Source: Niabella soli DSM 19437 (GTDB lineage Bacteria; Bacteroidota; Bacteroidia; Chitinophagales; Chitinophagaceae). Taken from it: a DNA stretch of 64,000 nt. This document shows, in pieces, positions 15,351 through 24,823 of the stretch. Each line of letters starts with the position of its first letter. Position 1 is the first letter of the stretch. The stretch is from the NCBI RefSeq assembly GCF_000243115.2, contig NZ_CP007035.1:3968001-4032000 (forward strand), given 5' to 3'. Both the position numbers and the translations under genes were made by a program. The notes below the pieces were generated by a model. It had not been told where the DNA came from. It did not search any database and saw nothing but the letters and a program-made list of their open reading frames with translations.

Positions 15351-17732
15351 TTACCGCTTCCCCTGCTGCTTTTTTGAGAAGCTGATCAGCAGTGCCGGCA
15401 GCAAAATCAGATTGGTAAAAGTGGCGGTGATCAATGTTAATGAGGTTAACCAGCCCAGGGCCTGGGTACCACCAAAATTGCTGAAGCAAAAGATAATGAA
15501 CCCGGCTATCAACACCATAGAGGTATACAAAATACTAATACCGGTGCTATGAATGGTTTGCACCACGGTGGCTTCTATCTGGTTTTGATGATTGGGCAAT
15601 TCCTGTTTGTAGTTTACCAAAAAGCGGATGGTAATATCGATGGCAATACCTAAGGCAACGCTGAAAATAAGGACCGTACTGGGTTTTAGCGGAATGCCCG
15701 CCCATCCCATAACACCGGCGGTAATCGCCAATGGAATGATATTCGGGATCAGCGAACAGAACAGGATACGGACTGATTTAAACAGGTAAAGCATACACAA
15801 TGCGATCAGCAGGAAGGCCCAAAGAATACTTTCCTTTAATCCATTGATAATAAATTGTCCTCCTTCAAGGAAGGTAATGGTGGTGCCGGTGAGGGTTACT
15901 TTGTATTTATCCGGCGGGAACAATTCGCTGATCCGTTTTTTTATACCGTCCATAAGTCCCGGAAGTTTGTGCGATCCCACGTCTGCCATGTTTACACTGA
16001 TGCGGGCTTCCTGGCGGCTGCTATCCATAAAGCTGGACAATAGTTTTGTGAAAGTAGAACCGGTTTTGCCGCCTGTAGCGGGACTATTATTCATATTGAG
16101 GTATTCGGCCAATCCGGGGAGGTCAAATTCCGATGGCATTGAATAATTGGTGCTATCGCCTTCATAAAAAGCCTGTTTTGCAAATTTCAGACCCTCTGTA
16201 ATGCTTAAGGGACGTGCTATTTCGGGCTGTGACGCCAGGTATTGCGCTAAAGAATCAATTTTAACCAGATTATTAAAATTACGGGTAACGCCAAATTTTT
16301 TGCGGGTATCTACCAGGATCTCCAGCGGCATCACTCCTTTAAAATTCCGCTCGAAGAATTTCAGGTCTGTGTAAATTTTATCGTTTTGCGGTACATCATC
16401 CACCATATGCGCATTGCTTTGCAATCTGAAAATGCCCATAGTGGCAACGACCAGAATGATTACCGTTGCAGCATATATGGTTTTGCGGTTGTGAATGGAC
16501 CATTTTTCCAGCCGGTCCAGCCACCGGTTTAGACGGGCGTTGTGTAAATATTTTGTATGCCTGGTTTTGGGTGCGGGAAGAAAGCTGAGCACTGCGGGGA
16601 TCAGCAATAAGGAGATAAAAAAGAGCAGCATGATATTGATCCCGGCAACGGCGCCAAATTCCTGTAAGATCTCGCTTTTGGTGAGCGCAAATACGGCAAA
16701 ACCCACGGCAGCGGCCAGGTTACAGAATAAGGTAACCACCCCCATTTTGCTCACCATATGCTCCAGCGCCTGCATTTTAAGCGTTTTATTATTAGCCCGG
16801 ATGGTTGCATCCGACAGGTTTTCTGTTAACTCGCTCCAACTGGTATGAAATTTATTAAGGAAATAAATACAGTTAGGAATGCCGATGACCACAATGAGTG
16901 GTGGTATCAGTGCGGTTAATAAGGTAATACTGTATCCAAATAAATGCATGGTGGCCATGCTGAATAGCACTCCTATGATCACCACGGAAAGTGATAACAG
17001 CATGGAGCTGAAGGAACGGAAGAACAAGAGGAGGATGACAGCAGAAAGCACGATGGACGCAATTAAGAAATAGCGCATTTCATGCGCGATACGGGCGGCC
17101 AGGACGGTGCGTATATAAGGCAGGCCGCTTAGTTTCACATCAATGCCGGTGGCTGCAGTGAAGGCAGCTACTTCTTTTTTTACCGCCGCAATTGCAGCGT
17201 CACGGGCACCGGAGTTGATAACCTGCTTGTTCATGCGCAACCCCATCAGGTAGGCATGTGTTGCCGGGTTGTAAAGAAATCCCTGGTAAAATGGAAAATT
17301 CTGAAAGGCGCCGGCTCCGGAATCGATTTGCGCCTGGGTGAGTGCCCCGGAGGGGAATATTTTGTGAACCGTTAGTTTTTGTGATGCAACATCTTTTACC
17401 AGCGCTATGGCATTGGGCACGCTGATGATATCTTCCACCCCCGGTACTTTTTTTAAGTTCGCCTGTAACTGCTGATACCGGTTGAATATTTTTTCTGAAA
17501 AAAGCTGGTCGGTCTGAATGCCCACTACCAGCATATTACCATCTTCGCCATACTTCTTTTTAAATTCCTGGTAGGCAATATTTACGGGGTTATTGGTGGG
17601 TATGGCTTTTGAGAACTCATAGCTTAAACCGACTTTACTGGCCCAATATCCTGCTATTCCGGTTGCAACTGCCAGTATTATTAAAAGAATGACGCGGTTT
17701 TTAAGAATAAAACTGCCGATACGCTTCCACAT
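15351..17732 (-). CDS. MMPL/RND superfamily exporter
   Basis: 793 residues from ATG 17732 (MWKRIGSFILKNRVILLIILAV). The frame is open for 74 more codons upstream, but that stretch has no family-like sequence. Two homologous halves each have one N-terminal helix, a large extracytoplasmic loop and five helices. The helix-rich blocks are YFLIASIVLSAVILLLFFRSF to LLIPAVLSFLPAP in the first half, and LWAFLLIALCMLYLFKS to LILLPALLISF in the second. Loop segments such as SKAIPTNNPVNIAYQEFKKKYGEDGNM match the hopanoid/hydrophobe-type predicted exporters rather than tripartite drug pumps. There is no membrane-fusion or TolC partner next to it. Proton-driven export of a lipid or hydrophobic compound is the family-level expectation. 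Confidence 0.85.
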   Translation of the reverse strand: MWKRIGSFILKNRVILLIILAVATGIAGYWASKVGLSYEFSKAIPTNNPVNIAYQEFKKKYGEDGNMLVVGIQTDQLFSEKIFNRYQQLQANLKKVPGVEDIISVPNAIALVKDVASQKLTVHKIFPSGALTQAQIDSGAGAFQNFPFYQGFLYNPATHAYLMGLRMNKQVINSGARDAAIAAVKKEVAAFTAATGIDVKLSGLPYIRTVLAARIAHEMRYFLIASIVLSAVILLLFFRSFSSMLLSLSVVIIGVLFSMATMHLFGYSITLLTALIPPLIVVIGIPNCIYFLNKFHTSWSELTENLSDATIRANNKTLKMQALEHMVSKMGVVTLFCNLAAAVGFAVFALTKSEILQEFGAVAGINIMLLFFISLLLIPAVLSFLPAPKTRHTKYLHNARLNRWLDRLEKWSIHNRKTIYAATVIILVVATMGIFRLQSNAHMVDDVPQNDKIYTDLKFFERNFKGVMPLEILVDTRKKFGVTRNFNNLVKIDSLAQYLASQPEIARPLSITEGLKFAKQAFYEGDSTNYSMPSEFDLPGLAEYLNMNNSPATGGKTGSTFTKLLSSFMDSSRQEARISVNMADVGSHKLPGLMDGIKKRISELFPPDKYKVTLTGTTITFLEGGQFIINGLKESILWAFLLIALCMLYLFKSVRILFCSLIPNIIPLAITAGVMGWAGIPLKPSTVLIFSVALGIAIDITIRFLVNYKQELPNHQNQIEATVVQTIHSTGISILYTSMVLIAGFIIFCFSNFGGTQALGWLTSLTLITATFTNLILLPALLISFSKKQQGKR

Positions 17733-18132
17733 AGGACTCCAATGCTTTAAAATGAGCTGCAAAGAAACAAAAAATAGACGGTTTGGGACGCACCAATTAT
17801 CAATTTGGCTACAGGTTGCAGGTTTTTGGATGCTGGACGTTGGATGCGGGATTCTGGGAAACACAGCATAAGAAATTTTGAATAAGAAATGTAAAAGCAG
17901 ATTGGGTTTCAATAATGGAAGTTTCCAAACGACAACCAAATAGTCAATAGTCAATGGTCAATCGGAGATCCGTTTCGCGTTGAGCGTTCAGCATTGAGCG
18001 TTGCGCATTCAGCTTCAATATTTTGATAACGAATACTTTATCTTAATATGTTAATTGTTAATAATTTGAACTATTCCTGCATTCCCCGGTTGTAAAAAAC
18101 CTACCTTGCAATGCATAAAATGGTAAGGCGAA
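17733..18132. other. 400-base spacer with word-like tandem repeats upstream of recO
   Basis: Two arrays of short near-repeats are visible: TAGTCAA-TAGTCAA-TGGTCAA at 17940-17960, and GCGTTGAGCGTTCAGCATTG followed by AGCGTTGCGCATTCAGC at 17978-18014 (units of about 7-9 bases ending in GCG/TTGA/CA). No gene or terminator is evident. An array of the same kind in inverted orientation follows recO at 18968-19009. Confidence 0.5.
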
Positions 18133-18888
18133 TTGACAGATCTGTTGCATAAAACAAAAGGGCTTGTGCTGAAAACGGTTAAATACGGGGAAACCAGTGT
18201 GATCGTTTCGGTTTATACCGAGCTTTTTGGCTTGCAATCGTATCTGGTTAATGGCGTTCGTACCGTTTCAAAAAAGGGAAATACAAAGGCCAATTTTTTT
18301 CAGCCTGCGGCATTGCTGGACCTGGTGGTTTATTATAACGAGTTTAAACAACTGAACCGTATTAAAGAATATAAATGGGTGGCCGTTCATGCCCACCTGT
18401 TTACTGATGTATTAAAGAATGGCGTAGCCTTATACATGACGGAGTTGCTGACGAATTGCCTGAAAGAGCCTGAAAACAATCCCGATCTTTTTGCTTTTAT
18501 TGAAGATAGCTGGAATCACTTAAACGATTGTTCTGATGCAGTTATGGCTAATTTTCCCGTGTTCTTTGCCGTGCACCTGACGAACTTTTTTGGGTTTATG
18601 CCAAGGCACCGGCAGGAGGCAGGGGAACAGGCTGACGCATTGTTTGACCTCCGGGATGGCGTTTTTACAATCGCTTTGCCGGCGCATCCGTTTTACCTGG
18701 AAGCCCGCTATGCGCAGGTGGTAGCCGAACTACTGCGGGTGCGACGACCGGAAGAACTGGTAGAAATACAAATAAACGCGTCTGTGCGCGGGCATATACT
18801 GGCGGCGATGGAACAGTATTATTCCCTGCATATACCGGATTTTGGGCGATTGAAATCGTTGCCGGTGCTGAGGGAGATCCTGCGGTAG
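18133..18888 (+). CDS. recO: DNA repair protein RecO
   Basis: 251 residues. RecO loads RecA onto SSB-coated single strands with RecR in the RecF pathway. The N-terminal OB-fold begins HKTKGLVLKTVKYGETSVIVSVYTELFGLQSYLVNGVR, which is diagnostic. The helical C-terminal half ends with GRLKSLPVLREIL. There is no ATG in frame: a stop at 18124 leaves TTG 18133 or TTG 18145 (the latter giving MHKTKG, closer to relatives). The zinc-binding cysteines found in some RecO proteins are absent, as is usual in this phylum. It stands alone between an exporter and an amidohydrolase, flanked by word-like repeats on both sides. Confidence 0.93.
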   Translation: MTDLLHKTKGLVLKTVKYGETSVIVSVYTELFGLQSYLVNGVRTVSKKGNTKANFFQPAALLDLVVYYNEFKQLNRIKEYKWVAVHAHLFTDVLKNGVALYMTELLTNCLKEPENNPDLFAFIEDSWNHLNDCSDAVMANFPVFFAVHLTNFFGFMPRHRQEAGEQADALFDLRDGVFTIALPAHPFYLEARYAQVVAELLRVRRPEELVEIQINASVRGHILAAMEQYYSLHIPDFGRLKSLPVLREILR

Positions 18889-18898
18889 ACCGATTTTT

Positions 18899-18946
18899 TA
18901 TCGCTAAAAGCGATAGAATAAGGCTTCGAGACTACAAGTCTCGAAG
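18899..18946 (+). repeat. Double-hairpin element, copy 1 (3' of recO)
   Basis: TATCGCT-AAA-AGCGATA (18899-18915), then GAATAAGG, then CTTCGAGAC-TACAA-GTCTCGAAG (18924-18946). A second copy at 62776-62823 keeps both stems, loops and the spacer, and differs by paired, compensating substitutions in both stems. It starts 10 bases after the recO stop. No T-run follows, so it is not an ordinary terminator. Confidence 0.75.
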
Positions 18947-18960
18947 AGCGTGAGAGCGTG

Positions 18961-19010
18961 AGAATGATCAACGCTCAACGCATAATGCAGAACGCAAAAT
19001 GCTAAACGCC
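18961..19010 (-). repeat. Word-like repeat array, inverted relative to that before recO
   Basis: On the minus strand it reads as GCGTTTAGCATTTTGCGTTC, TGCATTATGCGTTGAGCGTT: 7-9 base units of the same style as 17978-18014, so recO is bracketed by inverted arrays. Confidence 0.5.
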
Positions 19011-19044
19011 CGAACCTAAAACTTGAGACTTGCGACCTGTAACC

Positions 19045-20190
19045 TTAATAAATCCTGGTGATCTCGTTGCCCGCCACCTGTACCACCCCAGGCTTTTTCC
19101 CTTTTTCAAAGCTGCCGTACAGATGATCAATTTTAAGCGCTCTTGCTCCGTTGATGGTAGCCCAGGGCAGCATCTGGTCGATGGTGAGCTGCGGGAAATG
19201 TTTCTGTATGCGCAGCAGCTCGCTCCAGATATTTAAGTCGTAGTTGGAGGCCAGGCTATCCGTTCCCAAAACAAGGGAGGCTTGTTGTTCTATAAACATC
19301 GGGATATCGGGTAGCAGGTTGCTGATATAATAGTTGGCATTGGGGCACAAGCACCAGAACGCCGCAGGGAAGCGGCTTTTGGCGTATTGAATATCTGCAG
19401 CAGTGGTAAAAACATTGTGAATGAACAATAACTGCTGTTCTCTTTTTAAATAAGCACCATAGGTTTGCAGGCTTGTTTTGCCAGAAGGCATCACCGGCGC
19501 CTGTTGCAATTGGAGGCGTTCATATAAATCTTTAAAACCCCCGGCGCCGCTGCGGAACCATTCATCCTCATCGGCAGTTTCCTGGTTATGAATGCTGAGC
19601 AAGTGGTTGCCCGGAAAATCGCTCAACAGCTTCCAAAGGGGTGTTGAAACCGAGTAAGGTGCGTGTGGGGTTAGGGAAAGCTGGCGGGGATGGAACACCT
19701 GCTGATAATCGTCGTAAACCTTTTTATAGGTTTGAAAATTTTCTGCCGCCTGTGCCGGTTCAAACCCGATGACCTCTATAAAATTATGATAATAGAGCTT
19801 GCGTTTTGCTTTTTGGAAAAGGGTATCGGTGGTGTTGCAAATATCGCCCACGGCAACGATCCCGTTTTTGAGCATCGTCGCTTCCGCCTGCTCAATGGCT
19901 GTTGGAATTTGCTCCGGATGGGTGTTTCTTTGTCTAACCACCTGATTTACAAACTTTAACAGTCCGGTATGTTCTTCAATCATTCCCTTCATGTGGCTTA
20001 GTTCCAGGTGGCAATGGCAATTGATAAAACCCGGGCTCAATAGTCCGTTTACTTTTTTAATAGCGTCGCCGGCTTCGGCAGTGGGAACGACTGCTTCTAT
20101 GGTGCCGTCGTTGGTTACTATTAAAACGGAATTTTCTTTAAAGCCATATCCGTCGAAAATTCTATCTGCCGTTAATTTTATAAAGTTCAT
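19045..20190 (-). CDS. Amidohydrolase family deaminase-like enzyme
   Basis: 381 residues, metal-dependent TIM-barrel hydrolase of the cytosine/adenosine deaminase-like clan. The N-terminal beta cap (ADRIFDGYGFKENSVLIV) leads to LLSPGFINCHCHLELSHMKG with the HxH metal ligands near residues 59-61. TPHAPYSVS supplies a metal histidine near 178, SIHNQET a further histidine-glutamate pair, and LVLGTDSLASNYDLNIWSEL the metal aspartate near 311. The HCHLELSHMKG form, with Glu after the second His, resembles aminodeoxyfutalosine deaminases and chlorohydrolase-like proteins. Futalosine-route menaquinone synthesis is a possible role, but no mqn gene is in the window to support it. The gene is convergent with recO. 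Confidence 0.8.
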   Translation of the reverse strand: MNFIKLTADRIFDGYGFKENSVLIVTNDGTIEAVVPTAEAGDAIKKVNGLLSPGFINCHCHLELSHMKGMIEEHTGLLKFVNQVVRQRNTHPEQIPTAIEQAEATMLKNGIVAVGDICNTTDTLFQKAKRKLYYHNFIEVIGFEPAQAAENFQTYKKVYDDYQQVFHPRQLSLTPHAPYSVSTPLWKLLSDFPGNHLLSIHNQETADEDEWFRSGAGGFKDLYERLQLQQAPVMPSGKTSLQTYGAYLKREQQLLFIHNVFTTAADIQYAKSRFPAAFWCLCPNANYYISNLLPDIPMFIEQQASLVLGTDSLASNYDLNIWSELLRIQKHFPQLTIDQMLPWATINGARALKIDHLYGSFEKGKKPGVVQVAGNEITRIY

Positions 20191-20392
20191 TAAAACATAT
20201 TTTTTGCCGGGAAGGCGGGCAAGCGGTAATTAAAAAACAAGATCTTTCCGTATTTCCGGCTAATTATTGCTTAATCAGCTCCCCTATATTCCGTTGCTGA
20301 AGAGCTTGCGATCCCGCTTTTGGGCGGGACAGGCTCCAGGAAGCCGCCATATATTCTGCTGCCGGTATTCAATAAATACCCCTCTTTTTAGC

Positions 20393-20400
20393 TAACTTTG
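20393..20400 (+). promoter_or_regulatory. -7 box TAACTTTG for prfA
   Basis: Exact TAnnTTTG followed by CGCCCC, 43 bases before ATG 20443. A -33 TTTG is not obvious. The rest of 20191-20442 carries a small inverted repeat ATCCCGC-TTTT-GGGCGGGAC near 20311 and no gene. Confidence 0.55.
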
Positions 20401-20442
20401 CGCCCCTCCGATAGTTGTCGGGTTCAAAAATAAACTTTTCTG

Positions 20443-21507
20443 ATGTTAGATAAACTGGAAGCTATAAAAGCGCGGTACGATCAATTGGGGGTTGCCCTGA
20501 CGAACCCTGAAATTGTGGGCAATAATAAAAAATTTGCGGCAACCAGTAAGGAGTACCGCAGCCTGGAAAAGATCGTTATTGCTTATAATGATTATAAAGG
20601 ATTGCTGGATGACCTGGCCTTTAATAAGGAGGCGCTGAACGGCGATGATGAAGAGCTGCGCGAGCTGGCGAAGGAAGAGGTTACCGGCCTGGAGGAAAAA
20701 AAGGAGGCAATGGAAAGCCATATCCGCCAATTGCTGATCCCGAAAGACCCGCAGGATGAGAAGAATGTGATCATGGAGGTGCGCGCCGGAACGGGTGGTG
20801 ATGAAGCCAGCCTGTTTGCCGGTGACCTGTTGCGGATGTATATTAAATATTGCGAGCGGCATGGGTTTAAAACGGCCGTGCTGAGCGAAAGTGAAGGAAC
20901 GGTAGGCGGCTACAAAGAAGTGCAACTGGAGGTGACGGGCGATGATGTATATGGCACCTTGAAGTTTGAAAGCGGCGTGCACCGGGTGCAGCGCGTGCCC
21001 AATACGGAAACGCAGGGCCGGGTACACACTTCGGCGGCCACCGTTGCTGTGATGCCCGAAGCCGAGGAGATCGATTTTGAACTGAAGGAAAGCGAGGTGA
21101 AGATGGAAACTTCCCGGAGCGGGGGCGCCGGCGGCCAGAACGTAAATAAAGTGGAAACCAAGGTGATGCTGACGCATATTCCAACGGGAACCGTGGTTAT
21201 TTGTCAGACCGAACGTACCCAGTTGGGTAACCGCGAAAAGGCGATGCAGATGATGCGCACCAAATTATATGAAGAGCAGGTACGCAAACAAGAAGAAGAA
21301 ATATCCCGTCACCGGAAAAGCCTGGTAAGCTCCGGCGACCGCAGTGCCAAGATACGAACTTACAACTACCCGCAGGGCCGGGTTACGGACCACCGTATTA
21401 ACCTGACCTCCTACAACCTGGATGCTTTTATGAATGGCGAGATCCAGGAGTTTATTGATAAGCTGCAGTTCGCTGAGAATTCGGAAAAGTTGACGAAACA
21501 GGAGTAG
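20443..21507 (+). CDS. prfA: Peptide chain release factor 1
   Basis: 354 residues, standard RF1 length. It terminates translation at UAA and UAG. The catalytic GGQ motif is in [18 protein letters not shown] near residue 230, the glutamine being the residue methylated by PrmC. The PxT-type stop recognition segment lies upstream in [22 protein letters not shown]. The N-terminal helical domain spans residues 1-110. The C-terminal [27 protein letters not shown] is typical of RF1 rather than RF2. The hemK/prmC methylase is not adjacent. Confidence 0.96.
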   Translation: MLDKLEAIKARYDQLGVALTNPEIVGNNKKFAATSKEYRSLEKIVIAYNDYKGLLDDLAFNKEALNGDDEELRELAKEEVTGLEEKKEAMESHIRQLLIPKDPQDEKNVIMEVRAGTGGDEASLFAGDLLRMYIKYCERHGFKTAVLSESEGTVGGYKEVQLEVTGDDVYGTLKFESGVHRVQRVPNTETQGRVHTSAATVAVMPEAEEIDFELKESEVKMETSRSGGAGGQNVNKVETKVMLTHIPTGTVVICQTERTQLGNREKAMQMMRTKLYEEQVRKQEEEISRHRKSLVSSGDRSAKIRTYNYPQGRVTDHRINLTSYNLDAFMNGEIQEFIDKLQFAENSEKLTKQE

Positions 21508-21871
21508 GACAACTGAGCTATAAATTTTAAGCTGCCACAAATACCCGCCTGAACCGGGCGGGCAGGCACGAATGAATTATCTGATGCTCGTTTTTCAAGA
21601 ACAGACACGAATCAAAAAGCGCTAAGGCCGAAGCCGCGAGGCTTTTAATTTATTAGCGTCTTGGCGGTTAAATAAAATAACAGTAATAGCGACGCTTGGT
21701 TGTCATTGGAAATCATTCCCGCAGGGGCGCTGGAATTCGTGGCATTTCATAATGCCATAAACAAGCATAAAACCCCCATTATTTCCTACCTGATATTGAG
21801 CTCTAATGCCAAAGTGTTGAGCCATCTGGTTGAATCCTCCGTTATCTCTGTGGTTTTATTTAAAGAGACTC
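21508..21871. other. 364-base spacer with palindromic and word-like repeats
   Basis: Holds a hairpin CCCGCC-TGAACCG-GGCGGG at 21544-21562 between repeated CACGAAT words (21568 and 21605), then AAAAAGCGCTAAGGCCG and TTAGCGTCTTGGCGGTTAAA (21616-21671), all in the style of the other intergenic word repeats of this window. No protein-coding sequence was recognised. It lies between two convergent genes. Confidence 0.45.
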
Positions 21872-24823
21872 CTATCGCCGGAACCGCCCCTGGCCGCCAC
21901 CCATGCCCCTCATGCCTTTTGGCGCTGATGATGGCCCCATGCTGCCCTGCTGTTGGTTGCCAGCTCTTTTGTTGCCACCCTTTGCCTTTCCGCCAAACTT
22001 TCTTGGATAGTAGGTTAGCGATAGCATATAGAATTGCTGCAGGCCGTTTGAGATGGTGGTCCGCACCATATTGTTATTGGCAAAATTGTCGATGTTTTTA
22101 TTCTGATGCAGAATGTCGAATACGGAGAATTTCACTTCCGCCGTTTTCATTTTCAGAAAACGATAGGTTACCGACGCATTCCAGATGGTGGCCTTCACCG
22201 ATTGATTAGTGGCAGAAATATTGTTGAGGTAATTGATATTACTGCTCAGCATAAAATTTTTTGGTACGGTGAGATTGAAGTTCGCCCGCGTGCTGTAGGT
22301 TTTTGATTTTAACTGGGACTTCTGACCCAGGGTATCCGTTTGCACGGTATTGTTATTGGAGAGCGATTGGCCAATGGTAATATTAAAAACCTCGAGTGCA
22401 CTATAAAACAGGTTTAACGAGTTGTTGATGTTTTCATTTTTAAAAGGAGCTTTTTTGGTGTTCAGGTATTGATAGGCGGCTGTAGCATTATACCCGCCGT
22501 TATAACGAACCTGGAACATATTCTTTTTTACGCGGAAGGAGGCGCTGCCGTTAAGGGACGCGCTGTAAGACTGCCGGTTATCAATATTAATGAGATAGGA
22601 TTTACGACCGCCGTTTTTATTAAGAAAACTACTGTCAGAAATAGAATTCTTTACATTGGTATAGCCCAAATTAAGCCCGGCCGTATACGTGTTTTTTTCA
22701 TTGAACTTTTGTGTGTTGTAGTTCGAATTAAGATTATAGGTATTGCCAAAAGCTGATTTCAGGTAAGGATTGCCGATAACCGTATTATACTTATTGATGT
22801 TGTCGATGATCGGGTACAGTTGATCAATCGTTGGGGCGGTAGCGCTGCTGTTCCGGTTCAGCCCAAGGCTGAAGTTATATTTGTTAAACCGGTTATAACT
22901 GTAATAAAGGGAGGCCGCCGGCGTAAAGAAACTATAGTTGCGCTCAATATTCCGGTAACTTAAAGTGGAGGTGTTCTTTTGAAACACGATCTGATCCTGC
23001 AGATCCACCCGGGCGGTCAGACTTTTATAGTACCGGTCGGAAAGGAACCTGGTAACCGTTTTAAAGAAGCTGATACCCGGCCGGTTTTCAATATTCACTA
23101 CTGAGTTATTATTGGTTAGTGTGTCATTGAGCTTGTAGGTATTGGTAAGCGTATCCCGGTCGGCTACATTGGCATTGAGGTCAGATTTATTGTATTTGAA
23201 ATTATTTCTTAACCCGATATTAATGTTCCAGAAATTATAGCTTCCGAAAAGCAGCGAGCGGAGGCCGTTATAGTTCAACCCGATGTTAGTAGTGAAATTG
23301 GAATTTTCATTGTGGTATTTCCGGTCGTATTTATCTGTATAGATGCTATCCACCAATGATTCAAACTCCGTTATCCTTTTGCTGTCGCTTTGGCTGTTGC
23401 TGTATGCAACCGAATAGTTGGTTGAAAAACTTTTCTTATTGATCCCTTCATCATAGTCGTTATTATTGAAGTAACCATTGAAGTTCATATTATTTGAACG
23501 TGACTGTGCCACCGTGCTGTTGAGCCCGTTACTGGCAGCGAGCGTATCATTTCTGAAGGCATGGGTGGCGCCGGTGGAAGCGGTATTACTATTGGTCCAG
23601 TTATAACTGGCGTTTAACGAAAAGGAGGTGGCCCGCTTGCGGTTATTGTAACCCGTGTTGACGGACTGGTACAAGGTATTGCTGAGGTTGTGCTGGTTGT
23701 TGTAGGTAGTAAGCGTAAAGGGGCTAACCGGGTCCGGCACTTTTTGAACCGTAGTGCTGTTGTTGGTTACATTGCCCTTGGTCTCCCGCAAATTATAGTC
23801 CCCGTTTAAAGAGTTGTCGAATCTTGAATTGGTGGTTTCATTAAAACTATGCTGTGCATAGGCCCCGAAATAATTAACCGTGTTGAGGCCGTTCTGATTT
23901 GCGTTGGGAGTGCCAAAGTTCCGGCGGTTGTAAGACCGATAGGTATTGTTTTGCATGGCTTCCTGAACATTTTGCACCGTTTTATTGGTGTTGTTCAGGT
24001 TCCCGGCAATGCCGATCTTATTTTTCTTATCGTAAAGCTGTAAAGAAAGGTCGCCTTCATAGCGATTGTCTGTTCCTATTCCGGCAGTTACTTTTCCAAA
24101 ATAGCCCTTCTTTTTATCGGGGCGCAATTTGATATTCATGGTAACCGTTGAGTCCAGATCCGTATTGGTAAGGTCTTGTTTGCTGTAGTCTTTTTCCTTG
24201 TATACCTGTATTTTTTCTATAGCATTTTTGGGAAGGTTTTGGGTGGCCATTTCCGGGCTGTTGCCAAAAAAGGCCTTGCCGTCTACATAAACGTTGTTTA
24301 CTTTTTTCCCATTTACGGTAATCGTTCCATCGCTCCACATCGTTACGCCCGGCACTCTTAGCAGCATATCTTCCACCACCGCCGATGAATCCAGCTTGAA
24401 CGCGCCTGGATTTATTTCGAGCGTGTCGCCGTTCATTTTAACCGGCACTACCGCTTTTACCACTACTTCGTCCAGGCGTTTGGCGGTATCTCTCAGCAGG
24501 CTTATTTTTTTGAAATCGTATAAACTTTTTAGTGAATCGAGTCGCAGTTCTCTGGAGAAATCCAAATAACCGGTATAGCTTACGGAAACGAGGAGCAACG
24601 TGTTCAACGGCAAATCGCCAATATTAAATTCTCCCTGGTTATTGGAGATCTGATAATTGAGCAATGCTGAATCTGATTTTTTATAAACGGTCACCGTTGC
24701 TGACTGCAAGGCAAAACTGTGCAGGGAATCTTCAACAATACCTTTTACCACGCCTTTTTGGGCGAGTAGGGTAACGGGTAATAAAAGTAACAGCGACAGG
24801 AGTAGGTTTCTTAGTTGCTTCAC
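21872..24823 (-). CDS. TonB-dependent-receptor-like outer-membrane beta-barrel protein
   Basis: 983 residues. Signal peptide MKQLRNLLLSLLLLLPVTLLAQ, then a carboxypeptidase-regulatory-like (CNA-B-type) domain GVVKGIVEDSLHSFALQSATV to about residue 110. A plug-like segment includes DMLLRVPGVTMWSDGTITVNGKKVNNVYVDGKAFFGN, followed by an Asn/Tyr/Ser-rich barrel of the OMP_b-brl_3 type. The C-terminus after LSLTYYPRKFGG is unusual: a Gly/Met/Gln/Arg-rich tail ending GMGGGQGRFRR rather than a terminal aromatic strand residue. Its start overlaps the end of the propeller gene by 4 bases (ATGA), so both are translated from one mRNA. Proteins of this class are outer-membrane transporters or structural barrels; the ligand is unknown. 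Confidence 0.82.
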   Translation of the reverse strand: MKQLRNLLLSLLLLLPVTLLAQKGVVKGIVEDSLHSFALQSATVTVYKKSDSALLNYQISNNQGEFNIGDLPLNTLLLVSVSYTGYLDFSRELRLDSLKSLYDFKKISLLRDTAKRLDEVVVKAVVPVKMNGDTLEINPGAFKLDSSAVVEDMLLRVPGVTMWSDGTITVNGKKVNNVYVDGKAFFGNSPEMATQNLPKNAIEKIQVYKEKDYSKQDLTNTDLDSTVTMNIKLRPDKKKGYFGKVTAGIGTDNRYEGDLSLQLYDKKNKIGIAGNLNNTNKTVQNVQEAMQNNTYRSYNRRNFGTPNANQNGLNTVNYFGAYAQHSFNETTNSRFDNSLNGDYNLRETKGNVTNNSTTVQKVPDPVSPFTLTTYNNQHNLSNTLYQSVNTGYNNRKRATSFSLNASYNWTNSNTASTGATHAFRNDTLAASNGLNSTVAQSRSNNMNFNGYFNNNDYDEGINKKSFSTNYSVAYSNSQSDSKRITEFESLVDSIYTDKYDRKYHNENSNFTTNIGLNYNGLRSLLFGSYNFWNINIGLRNNFKYNKSDLNANVADRDTLTNTYKLNDTLTNNNSVVNIENRPGISFFKTVTRFLSDRYYKSLTARVDLQDQIVFQKNTSTLSYRNIERNYSFFTPAASLYYSYNRFNKYNFSLGLNRNSSATAPTIDQLYPIIDNINKYNTVIGNPYLKSAFGNTYNLNSNYNTQKFNEKNTYTAGLNLGYTNVKNSISDSSFLNKNGGRKSYLINIDNRQSYSASLNGSASFRVKKNMFQVRYNGGYNATAAYQYLNTKKAPFKNENINNSLNLFYSALEVFNITIGQSLSNNNTVQTDTLGQKSQLKSKTYSTRANFNLTVPKNFMLSSNINYLNNISATNQSVKATIWNASVTYRFLKMKTAEVKFSVFDILHQNKNIDNFANNNMVRTTISNGLQQFYMLSLTYYPRKFGGKAKGGNKRAGNQQQGSMGPSSAPKGMRGMGGGQGRFRR

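Noticed and set aside
15351-17954. Longer version of the MMPL exporter starting at 17954
   Set aside because: The extra 74 codons have no transmembrane or family-like pattern; ATG 17732 begins directly at the basic stretch and first helix expected.
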